DNA of 6,718 bases, from NCBI GenBank assembly GCA_034660995.1, contig JAYEKL010000119.1:1-6718 (forward strand), given 5' to 3'. A program made the position numbers and the translations under genes. This DNA is from JAYEKL01 sp034660995. Lineage in GTDB: Bacteria; Patescibacteriota; Minisyncoccia; JAHIHE01; JAGLIN01. The notes under the pieces were generated by a model, which saw nothing but the letters and a program-made list of their open reading frames with translations, did not search any database and had not been told where the DNA came from. Positions 1 to 5,867 of the stretch are shown here, piece by piece; the first letter of the stretch is position 1, and every line of letters begins with the position of its first letter.

Positions 1-11
1 TGGTTAAAGCC

Positions 12-32
12 GGGTATAAGCTTTTATACTCC
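12..32 (+). other. Imperfect hairpin at the window's left edge
   Basis: Bases 12-19 pair with 24-32 (GGGTATAA against TTATACTCC, one T bulged) around a 4-nt loop. The downstream bases are only moderately T-rich, so this would be a weak terminator for whatever lies upstream. Two forward frames are open from the window edge, to a TAA at 64-66 and a TAG at 57-59. Either could be the tail of an upstream gene, but neither tail is recognisable. Confidence 0.25.
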
Positions 33-100
33 TTCGCTTTTCGAATTCCGATTTTGTAGATTTTAAAAAGATTACTTTTTCATTTAGAATCAAATAAAAC

Positions 101-128
101 TTCACACAAAGCTACGGAGTATTATACG
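101..128 (+). promoter_or_regulatory. Tentative promoter for dcd
   Basis: TTCACA at 101-106 matches 5 of 6 bases of the sigma-70 -35 box. It is followed after 16 nt by TATACG at 123-128, which matches 4 of 6 of the -10 box. An overlapping TATTAT at 120-125 is a better -10 but lies too close to this -35. Transcription would start near 135, just ahead of the ribosome binding site. This is motif evidence only. Confidence 0.3.
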
Positions 129-141
129 AAATTATTTTAGC

Positions 142-147
142 AAAGGA
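142..147 (+). promoter_or_regulatory. Ribosome binding site of dcd
   Basis: AAAGGA lies 6 nt before the ATG at 154 and fixes that start. Most later genes in the window have no comparable site. Confidence 0.65.
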
Positions 148-153
148 ATATAT

Positions 154-1281
154 ATGCAAAATAAAGAAGAAAACAAAATAGGCGCTTTTCCTTCGCAATT
201 TATAAAGAAAATGATTGCGAACGGAGAAATAAAAAATGTTGATGAAAATAATATTCAGCCGGCGAGTGTTGATTTAAGCATTTCCGATGAGGGTTATAGA
301 ATGAAAGGCGCGTTTTTGCCGAGAAAAGATGAATGTGTTCAAGATATTATTAAAGCAGAATCGTTATATAAAATAGACTTAAGCAATCCTTTAGAAAAAA
401 ACGGAATATATTTAATTAAACTTAAGGAGAGCTTGAATCTTTCGAAAAATACATTTGCTTTTTCTTCTTCAAAAAGTTCCACGGGCAGAGTTGATCTGCA
501 AACAAGATTGGTAGTTGATGATTATTCAAGATTTGACAGCGTGCCATTCGGCTATCAAGGCGAACTATGGCTTCAGATTATTCCGAAATCATTTTTGATA
601 AAATTGAATTCTGGAGACAAATTAAATCAGATTAGATTTTTTAACGGTGAAGCAAAACTTGATTACAATGAGATAAAAGATGCTTATTTAAAATATAAGC
701 TTCTTTTTGATGAAGATTCAAATATTATAAATCCTGATGAAAAATCGGTAATAGATAATAGTGGCAGTATTGTGATGAGTATAGATCTTGACGGAGGAAA
801 AAGCGACAAAATAATTGGTTATAAGAATTTATTGATTGATAATGTTTTGGATTTTTCAAAAAAGAATTATTATAATCCAGCTGATTTTTTTGAGCCGATT
901 TATTCTCCGAAAAACGGCAAGTTAATTTTAGAAAAAGAATCATTTTATATTTTTTCCACAAAAGAGCAAATTAGAATTCCCGGCGATTTCGCTTCAGAAA
1001 TGATCGCTTATGATATTTATAACGGAGAATTCCGAAGCCATTACGCCGGATTTTTTGATCCGGGGTTCGGTTACGGCAAAAATGGCGAAATCAAAGGACG
1101 GCAAGCGGTGTTAGAGATTAGGTCTTATGAAAATAATTTTATTTTTAGAGATAATCAGCCGATTTGCAGAATGAATTTTGAAAAGCTCATAGAGCCGGCA
1201 GATTTTATCTACGGCGAAGAAATCGGTTCTCATTATACTTATCAAGCCGGACCGAAATTGAGTAAGCATTTCAAGAGTTGA
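154..1281 (+). CDS. dcd: dCTP deaminase, long tandem-domain type
   Basis: Predicted to deaminate dCTP to dUTP in the cytosol, the entry step to dUMP in this cluster. At 375 residues it is about twice the length of the E. coli-type enzyme and fits the long family with two dUTPase-like folds in tandem (Pfam DCD_N type). The N-terminal half carries IQPASVDL (34-41) and SSSKSSTGRVDLQTRL (104-119), which resembles the Ser/Arg substrate loop. The C-terminal half carries HYAGFFDPGFGY (296-307), then VLEIRS (319-324), whose Glu321 sits where the catalytic Glu of Dcd is expected. QPICRMNFEKL (335-345) follows, and a tail YQAGPKLSKHF (363-373) resembles the nucleotide-closing tail of Dcd. The start is set by AAAGGA 6 nt upstream. 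A 71-nt gap without a terminator separates it from thyA, so co-transcription is possible. Family membership is strong; whether the enzyme is mono- or bifunctional (releasing dUMP) cannot be read from the sequence. Confidence 0.9.
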   Translation: MQNKEENKIGAFPSQFIKKMIANGEIKNVDENNIQPASVDLSISDEGYRMKGAFLPRKDECVQDIIKAESLYKIDLSNPLEKNGIYLIKLKESLNLSKNTFAFSSSKSSTGRVDLQTRLVVDDYSRFDSVPFGYQGELWLQIIPKSFLIKLNSGDKLNQIRFFNGEAKLDYNEIKDAYLKYKLLFDEDSNIINPDEKSVIDNSGSIVMSIDLDGGKSDKIIGYKNLLIDNVLDFSKKNYYNPADFFEPIYSPKNGKLILEKESFYIFSTKEQIRIPGDFASEMIAYDIYNGEFRSHYAGFFDPGFGYGKNGEIKGRQAVLEIRSYENNFIFRDNQPICRMNFEKLIEPADFIYGEEIGSHYTYQAGPKLSKHFKS

Positions 1282-1322
1282 TTTTTATTTATTTCTGTGA
1301 TAGTTTTTATATTAGGTGAACG

Positions 1323-1346
1323 ATGAACATTGACAAAAGGAGGTAG
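1323..1346 (+). other. Possible 7-residue leader ORF overlapping the thyA ribosome binding site
   Basis: ATG at 1323 opens MNIDKRR, and its TAG stop (1344-1346) lies at the end of the thyA ribosome binding site. The two AGG arginine codons are themselves the Shine-Dalgarno core. AGGTGA at 1314-1319 precedes the ATG by only 3 nt, which is short. Ribosomes translating or stalling here would cover the thyA start signal, so it could be an attenuating leader. A chance ORF this short is quite possible. Confidence 0.2.
1336..1344 (+). promoter_or_regulatory. Very strong ribosome binding site of thyA
   Basis: AAAGGAGGT is a perfect complement of the usual 16S rRNA 3' tail and ends 8 nt before the ATG at 1353. 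It is by far the strongest such site in the window; thyX, glyA and dut have none that I can see. Confidence 0.85.
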
Positions 1347-1352
1347 AAAATA

Positions 1353-2849
1353 ATGAACAGAGAAACAGAAATTAACTGGCCTGTTTATAAAGACAAAATG
1401 CTAATACTTGGAAATCCAAATAGCCAAGTAGCAATCTGTACTTTATGGACAGACAAAGAATTTATGACAAGGAAGCTGGATTTAGAGAAAGTTTCCGTGA
1501 TTGGAAATCTATATTCTCCCAAAAGGGGAATTAGTTTTTTAATTAGGAATATTTTAGCAAACCCTAAAATTAGATACCTAATTGTTTGCGGGTTAGACAC
1601 ATCTAAAAGCGGACAGGTTTTAGTTGATTTGGCTGCGAATGGGTTCGAAAAAATTGAAGATAAGAAGAATAACAGAATCTATTGGCGAGTAATTAGTAAT
1701 ACTGAGAATAGGATAGATATTGAAATAGAAGAAGAAGCAATAGAAGATTTTCGCAAAGGTGTGGAAATAATAGATTTGCGGCAAGAGAAAGATTACAATG
1801 AAATTAAAAAGATTATTAATAATCTTGATCAAAATTTGTCATCTTTTGTTCCAAACCCTTTACTTTTTCCAGACCCACCAGAAGAAAAGGTAAATATTTT
1901 TCCATCTGAACCGTCTGCGCATATTATTAGAGGTGAAAAAATTGCTGAGGTTTGGTTAAGAATCTTGGATCACATCCTAAGATTTGGAATCACGGATCAA
2001 ACCGCTTATCAAAATCTACAGAAAGAGATTATAGATATAATTTCTGTAATTTCAGGCGAGGATCCCAATGACTTATATATCCCAGAATGGCTACCATACG
2101 ACAGAGAACATTTGGAAGATTATCTGCCAACCATTCTAACGGGAAATTGTCCAAGTGGAATTTCTTATACTTACGGTTCCAGAATGCGAAAACATTTTAA
2201 TGTTGATCAAGTTCAAAATGTGATTGACGAACTTAAAAATGAGAAATATAGCCGCAGAGCGACAATCAGTCTTCTCGATCCAAAAGTTGACGCTAAGAGT
2301 AAAAATCCACCCTGCTTAAATCATTGTTGGTTTAGAATTCAGCGAGATAAATTATACTTAATAGCTACCATAAGAAGCAATGATATGTTTGAGGCCTGGC
2401 CGGAAAATGCTTTTGGTTTAAGGATGTTGCAAGATTTAGTCTGGAAAGAGCTTATGGAAACTTATCCCGAAATAGAACTTGGTGATCTTGTGATCCATTC
2501 TTTTTCAGCACATGAATATGATGATTCTTGGGAAGATGCAAAACAGGTTGTGAAAAAATATTACAATCAAATTGTTCCACGTCCGAGAAGCGTCAGGGAT
2601 CCGCGAGGAAATTTCATAATCAGAGTTGAAGATGACGAGATTATTGTTGAACATTACTCGCCTGATGAAGTTTTACTCAATACCTATAAAAACAAAGAGG
2701 CAATGCCAATCTATTTAGAAATGTCCAGAGATAACGCAATTTCCGTCATCTCTCACGCTCTATATATCGGCACAGAACTGCAAAAAGCGGAAACAGTAAT
2801 TAAATTTGGCATTAAGTATGAACAAGATAAAAAAATTAATTGGAGGTAA
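1353..2849 (+). CDS. thyA: Thymidylate synthase, archaeal type, with MtrA-like N-terminal and DUF4346-like C-terminal domains
   Basis: Predicted to methylate dUMP to dTMP with a methylene-pterin, releasing dihydropterin. The central part, about residues 188-405, is a ThyA domain of the methanogen type. It has phosphate-binding SRR (300-302), PPCL with catalytic Cys321, RSND (341-344), Asn352, and HEY (387-389, the His/Tyr that bind the deoxyribose). The residue after the catalytic Cys is Leu, as I recall for archaeal enzymes, where bacterial ThyA has His. Residues 9-175 resemble MtrA, the corrinoid subunit of tetrahydromethanopterin S-methyltransferase: NWP (8-10), NPKIRYLIVCG (70-80), a following SGQ (86-88), FRKGVEIIDLR (133-143) and a PNPLLF end (167-172). 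Residues 415-490 (DPRGNFIIRV, VEHYSP, SHALYIGTELQKAE) resemble DUF4346. At 498 residues the protein is about twice the length of a lone ThyA. A terminator follows directly, so it ends its transcript. The ThyA call is firm; the outer-domain names come from memory of the families. Confidence 0.88.
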   Translation: MNRETEINWPVYKDKMLILGNPNSQVAICTLWTDKEFMTRKLDLEKVSVIGNLYSPKRGISFLIRNILANPKIRYLIVCGLDTSKSGQVLVDLAANGFEKIEDKKNNRIYWRVISNTENRIDIEIEEEAIEDFRKGVEIIDLRQEKDYNEIKKIINNLDQNLSSFVPNPLLFPDPPEEKVNIFPSEPSAHIIRGEKIAEVWLRILDHILRFGITDQTAYQNLQKEIIDIISVISGEDPNDLYIPEWLPYDREHLEDYLPTILTGNCPSGISYTYGSRMRKHFNVDQVQNVIDELKNEKYSRRATISLLDPKVDAKSKNPPCLNHCWFRIQRDKLYLIATIRSNDMFEAWPENAFGLRMLQDLVWKELMETYPEIELGDLVIHSFSAHEYDDSWEDAKQVVKKYYNQIVPRPRSVRDPRGNFIIRVEDDEIIVEHYSPDEVLLNTYKNKEAMPIYLEMSRDNAISVISHALYIGTELQKAETVIKFGIKYEQDKKINWR

Positions 2850-2870
2850 AAAAATAAGACATAAATAATT

Positions 2871-2895
2871 TAAGGACTAAGTCCTTATTTTTTTT
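2871..2895 (+). terminator. Rho-independent terminator after thyA
   Basis: TAAGGAC (2871-2877) pairs with GTCCTTA (2881-2887) around a TAA loop and is followed at once by eight T residues (2888-2895). It lies 21 nt after the thyA stop and separates the dcd-thyA unit from thyX onward. Confidence 0.85.
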
Positions 2896-2904
2896 ATTAT
2901 TCTA

Positions 2905-2913
2905 TGTTATAAT
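2905..2913 (+). promoter_or_regulatory. Extended -10 promoter for the thyX unit
   Basis: TGTTATAAT is a perfect extended -10 element (TG, one base, TATAAT at 2908-2913). The expected -35 position falls inside the terminator T-run and matches poorly, which an extended -10 can tolerate. Transcription would start near 2920, giving a short leader of about 23 nt with no Shine-Dalgarno site before the thyX ATG. It sits just after a terminator and is the only clear promoter ahead of thyX-glyA-tmk-dut. Confidence 0.6.
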
Positions 2914-2942
2914 AATTATATTAAAAAGCTTAAAAATTATCT

Positions 2943-3815
2943 ATGAAAATAGAAGCTGTTAAACCAAAAATTTGGAATTTTGAAATTGTGAAGGGAGAAG
3001 ACGCGTGGAAAGAAGTAGTCTATTCTGCTAGAATGAGCGGGGTGCCTCCGACTGTTTCCGGGGAAGATGTTTTTAAAATGATCATTAAAAATGATTATGG
3101 TTCAGCTTTAGAACATATTATCGTCAAGTTTGATATTCAAATGACAAAAGGAAACGCGCCGGAGCTTTTGGAGCATAGAATGGCAAGTCATTCGGGCTAT
3201 TCAACGAGATATATTCAGGCAGATAAGGGAATGGAGAAAAAAGAACCGGTCTATGAAATTATTATTCCTATTCATCTTTTAAGTGACCAGAATCAAGAAT
3301 TTCAGAGAATTTTTTTGGAAAAAATTAAGCAAAGCATTGAAACTTATGAAAAGTTTATAAACAAAGGATTGCCGCGAGAATCAGCGCGGTATATGCTACC
3401 GTTTTGCCAAGCGGTGGGTATTTATCATTTTACGATGAATTTAAGATCCCTTTTAAATTTTCTTTCTTTACGGCTTTGTGTGAGAACATCTCCAGAAATG
3501 AGATGCCTTGCCGCGCAATTATATTTTAATCTAATGGAAAAACTACCAATTATCAAAGGAGTAGTCGGCTGTCGCGGATTTACGAAAGGAATTTGTCCGG
3601 AAGCGAATGTTACTGGAGTGCGAGAAGGAGATTCTCATCCATTTTATCCGATTTGTCTTTTTAGAAGTCCTGACGCTGATATTTTTATTCCAACTCATAA
3701 AGAATTAAAAAAAGGAGTTAAAACAAGAAAATTTAACAAAGAGAAAGCAGTCGCGGCGCAGGAAAATGTTTTTGCGAAATGGAGGAAATGGGAAGAGAAG
3801 GTTGAAAGTTCGTAA
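2943..3815 (+). CDS. thyX: Flavin-dependent thymidylate synthase (ThyX), divergent signature
   Basis: Predicted to make dTMP from dUMP using FAD, NAD(P)H and a methylene-folate, without needing dihydrofolate reductase. It is non-homologous to the ThyA just upstream. Family features in order: SALEHIIVKFDI (54-65), matching the conserved EH region; the signature block EHRMASHSGYSTRY (77-90), which keeps His78, Arg79, Ser82, Ser87, Arg89 and Tyr90; PRESARYMLP (144-153); and NLRSLLNFLSLRL (166-178). Signature positions usually Arg, Asn and Glu are Glu77, Ser84 and Gly85, and the usual AQWEI stretch reads TSPEM (182-186). At 290 residues it is longer than the ~220-residue T. maritima enzyme. The extra C-terminus contains Cys210 and Cys218 plus a basic tail. 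The ATG at 2943 has no ribosome binding site and would be used on a nearly leaderless message. The last codons (VESS) and the stop lie in a direct-repeat array. Fold assignment is firm; full activity is less certain. Confidence 0.85.
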   Translation: MKIEAVKPKIWNFEIVKGEDAWKEVVYSARMSGVPPTVSGEDVFKMIIKNDYGSALEHIIVKFDIQMTKGNAPELLEHRMASHSGYSTRYIQADKGMEKKEPVYEIIIPIHLLSDQNQEFQRIFLEKIKQSIETYEKFINKGLPRESARYMLPFCQAVGIYHFTMNLRSLLNFLSLRLCVRTSPEMRCLAAQLYFNLMEKLPIIKGVVGCRGFTKGICPEANVTGVREGDSHPFYPICLFRSPDADIFIPTHKELKKGVKTRKFNKEKAVAAQENVFAKWRKWEEKVESS

Positions 3816-3869
3816 AGTTTATAAAGTTCGTAAAGTTGAAAGTTTGTAAAGTTGAAAGTTTGTAAAGTT
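3801..3869 (+). repeat. Direct-repeat array based on GTTGAAAGTTTGTAAA
   Basis: Contiguous units lie at 3801-3816 (one C/T difference), 3817-3834 (an 18-nt variant), 3835-3850 and 3851-3866 (these two identical), plus a final GTT. At finer scale it is a run of AAAGTT words spaced 7 or 9 nt apart. The first unit is inside thyX and encodes its last residues and TAA stop; the rest fills the gap before glyA. No terminator hairpin is seen in the gap. Confidence 0.85.
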
Positions 3870-3898
3870 TTTTAATTTAAATCTCGGTAAACAAAACT

Positions 3899-5134
3899 AT
3901 GGAAAAAATATTGTCTCTTCTAAAAAAGCACAACGTTTGGCGGAAAAATTGTGTTAACCTTATTGCTTCGGAAAATGTGATGTCGCCGTTTTGTGAGAAG
4001 CATTATATTTCTGATTTGATGCATCGCTATGCGGAAGGACTGCCGTTTGAAAGATATTATCAAGGATTGAAATATGTTGATGAGATAGAAGATTTAACGC
4101 AGGAAAAATTTAAAGAACATTTTAGCGCGAACTTTGCGGATATTCGCCCGATTTCAGGCACCTCGGCGAATATGGCGGTTTTTTCCGCGCTGGCGGAAAG
4201 GGGAGACTCAATTTTAACTTTAGGAATTCAAGGCGGATCTCATGTCTCGCATGAAAAAGCTGGGGCTGCTGGAATTTTGGGACTTAAAAGCTTCAATCTT
4301 GGATTTGACGGCGAAAGTATGACAATTGATTTGGAAAAAAGCAGGGAGAAAATTTTAGAAATAAAACCGAAATTTATCGTTATCGGCGGATCGGTAATTT
4401 TATTTCCCCAGCCGATTAAGGAACTGAGAAAAATCTGTAATCAAGTCGGCGCGAAAATCATTTATGATGGCGCGCATGTTTTTGGATTGATCACTGCCGG
4501 ATTTTTCCAAAATCCATTGGAAGAGGGAGCGGATATTATAACTTCGTCCACGCATAAAACTTTTCCCGGTCCACAAGGTGGAATAATTTTAGGTAATATA
4601 GATGAGGATCTGAAAAAGAAAATCCAAAACAAAGTTTTTCCCGGCGTATTATCTAATCATCATCTTCACAGAATGCCATCTCTTTATTTTGCGCTAGAAG
4701 AAATGGAGCGATTTGGAAAAGATTATGTTTCTCAAATTTTAAAAAATTCCAAAGCTTTAGCAGAACAGTTAAATAATTTTGGTTTTGATGTTTTGGGAAA
4801 ACAAAAAGGATTTACGGCAAGCCATCAAGTTGTAGTCAATGTTGAAAAGCAGGGAAGAGGGGACGCAGTCGCTAAAAAATTAGAGAAAGCGAACATTATT
4901 TTAAATAAAAATATCATTCCCGATGACAAAGAAGACCCCGGTAATCCGAGAGGAATTCGCCTTGGCGTTCAGGAGATGACTAGATATGGAATGAAAGAGG
5001 AAGAGATGAGAAAGATCGCGGAGCTTATAAAAGAAATTATTTTAGACCAAAAGGATATTGGAGCTGTTGGAAATGAAGTAATTGAGTTTAGAGAAAATTT
5101 TCAGGAGATTAATTATTGTTTAAAAGAAAATTAA
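3899..5134 (+). CDS. glyA: Serine hydroxymethyltransferase, archaeal type
   Basis: PLP enzyme that splits serine to glycine and loads the one-carbon unit onto a reduced pterin, giving the methylene donor used by ThyA and ThyX. Length (411 residues) is normal. Visible motifs: NLIASENV (20-27); RYAEG and ERYYQG (43-47, 51-56), the substrate tyrosines; SGTSAN (86-91) and SHEKAGAAG (117-125); YDGAHVFGL (189-197), with Asp190 and His193 for PLP; and STHKTFPGPQGG (217-228), with Lys220 as the Schiff-base lysine. GIRLGVQEMTRYGM (352-365) holds the carboxylate-binding Arg354. The FPGPQGG and MHRYAEG wording matches archaeal enzymes as I remember them rather than E. coli GlyA. No ribosome binding site precedes the ATG at 3899. 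The stop overlaps the tmk ATG as TAATG. Co-transcription with thyX is likely, since the gap holds only the repeat array. Confidence 0.93.
   Translation: MEKILSLLKKHNVWRKNCVNLIASENVMSPFCEKHYISDLMHRYAEGLPFERYYQGLKYVDEIEDLTQEKFKEHFSANFADIRPISGTSANMAVFSALAERGDSILTLGIQGGSHVSHEKAGAAGILGLKSFNLGFDGESMTIDLEKSREKILEIKPKFIVIGGSVILFPQPIKELRKICNQVGAKIIYDGAHVFGLITAGFFQNPLEEGADIITSSTHKTFPGPQGGIILGNIDEDLKKKIQNKVFPGVLSNHHLHRMPSLYFALEEMERFGKDYVSQILKNSKALAEQLNNFGFDVLGKQKGFTASHQVVVNVEKQGRGDAVAKKLEKANIILNKNIIPDDKEDPGNPRGIRLGVQEMTRYGMKEEEMRKIAELIKEIILDQKDIGAVGNEVIEFRENFQEINYCLKEN
5103..5108 (+). promoter_or_regulatory. Shine-Dalgarno-like site inside the glyA 3' end
   Basis: AGGAGA lies 7 nt before an in-frame TTG at 5116 and 25 nt before the tmk ATG at 5134. 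If it is used, Tmk would begin at 5116 with six extra residues (MFKRKL). The ATG at 5134 overlaps the glyA stop and needs no site of its own if translation is coupled, so the start remains open. Confidence 0.4.
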
Positions 5135-5835
5135 TGAAAAAAAATAAATCAAAAGGGAAGCTTATTGTCATAGACGGAATAGACGGAGCGGGAAAGGCGA
5201 CGCAGACGAAGATATTGATAAAGCATCTTAAAAAGCTTAAATATAAAACAGCGACTTTGGATTTTCCGCGATATTACGATAATTTTTTTGGAAAAGTAAT
5301 CGGTAGATTTCAGAATAACGAGTTTGGCAACGCGCCAAAAACAAACCCGTATTTGGCGTCAGTTTTGTATGCCGCGGATCGTTGGGAAGCAAAAAATAAA
5401 ATTGAAAAATGGCTAAAGGAAGGAAAAATTGTAATTTTGGACAGGTATTCTTCTTCAAATCAAATTCATCAAGGCGGCAAAATTTCGGATCCTAAAAAAA
5501 GAAAAAAGTTTTTAGATTGGCTGGAAGAAATGGAATTTAATGTTTTTAAAATTCCAAAACCAGATATGATTATTTTTCTCAATGTTCCGTATAAAATTTC
5601 CAAAAAATTACTAACCAAAAAAATTTCTCGAAACTATATTAAAGGCGCAAAAAACGATAAAGTGGAAAAGAGCCGTGTTTATCAAGAATCATCTTATTTG
5701 CAATCGTTGAATTTGATTAAAAAATATAATAATTGGATAGATGTAAATTGCGTAAAAAATGAAAAATTATTGAGTGTTGAAGATGTGGGTGATTTGGTTT
5801 GGAAGAAGATTGAAAAGGTTTTTGATAGGAAGTAG
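5134..5835 (+). CDS. tmk: Thymidylate kinase
   Basis: Phosphorylates dTMP to dTDP with ATP, the step straight after the two synthases. P-loop NTPase features: GIDGAGKATQT (15-25, with Lys21), DFPRYY (43-48), which matches the dTMP-binding DFPR loop, and DRYSSSNQIHQG (103-114), the DR[YF] motif that closes the nucleotide site. PDMIIFLNVP (143-152) is the core strand before the LID, and a Lys/Arg-rich LID segment covers about 162-182. The 233 residues are within the usual range, though slightly long. I chose the ATG at 5134, whose A is the last base of the glyA TAA, because a one-base TAATG overlap is a classic translational coupling arrangement. A TTG at 5116 with AGGAGA 7 nt upstream is a credible alternative and adds six residues. 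dut follows after 32 nt. Confidence 0.93.
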   Translation: MKKNKSKGKLIVIDGIDGAGKATQTKILIKHLKKLKYKTATLDFPRYYDNFFGKVIGRFQNNEFGNAPKTNPYLASVLYAADRWEAKNKIEKWLKEGKIVILDRYSSSNQIHQGGKISDPKKRKKFLDWLEEMEFNVFKIPKPDMIIFLNVPYKISKKLLTKKISRNYIKGAKNDKVEKSRVYQESSYLQSLNLIKKYNNWIDVNCVKNEKLLSVEDVGDLVWKKIEKVFDRK

Positions 5836-5867
5836 CTAAGATTAAATAAGAATTTTAAATTTATATT

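Noticed and set aside
725..961. Minus-strand open frames inside dcd, thyA, tmk and dut
   Set aside because: They lie opposite well-supported genes, lack start signals and have low-complexity or unrecognisable translations.
1308..1313. TATATT -10-like box between dcd and thyA
   Set aside because: No -35 element at suitable spacing (TTGATT at 1278 is 24 nt away) and no extended -10, so it is not listed as a promoter.
1330..1354. A perfect TTGACA -35 box at 1330-1335 ahead of thyA
   Set aside because: The only -10-like sequence, AATAAT at 1349-1354, is just 13 nt away and overlaps the thyA start codon.
2842..2846. GGAGG at the very end of thyA as a ribosome binding site for a downstream gene
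   Set aside because: No start codon with an open frame follows before the terminator at 2871.
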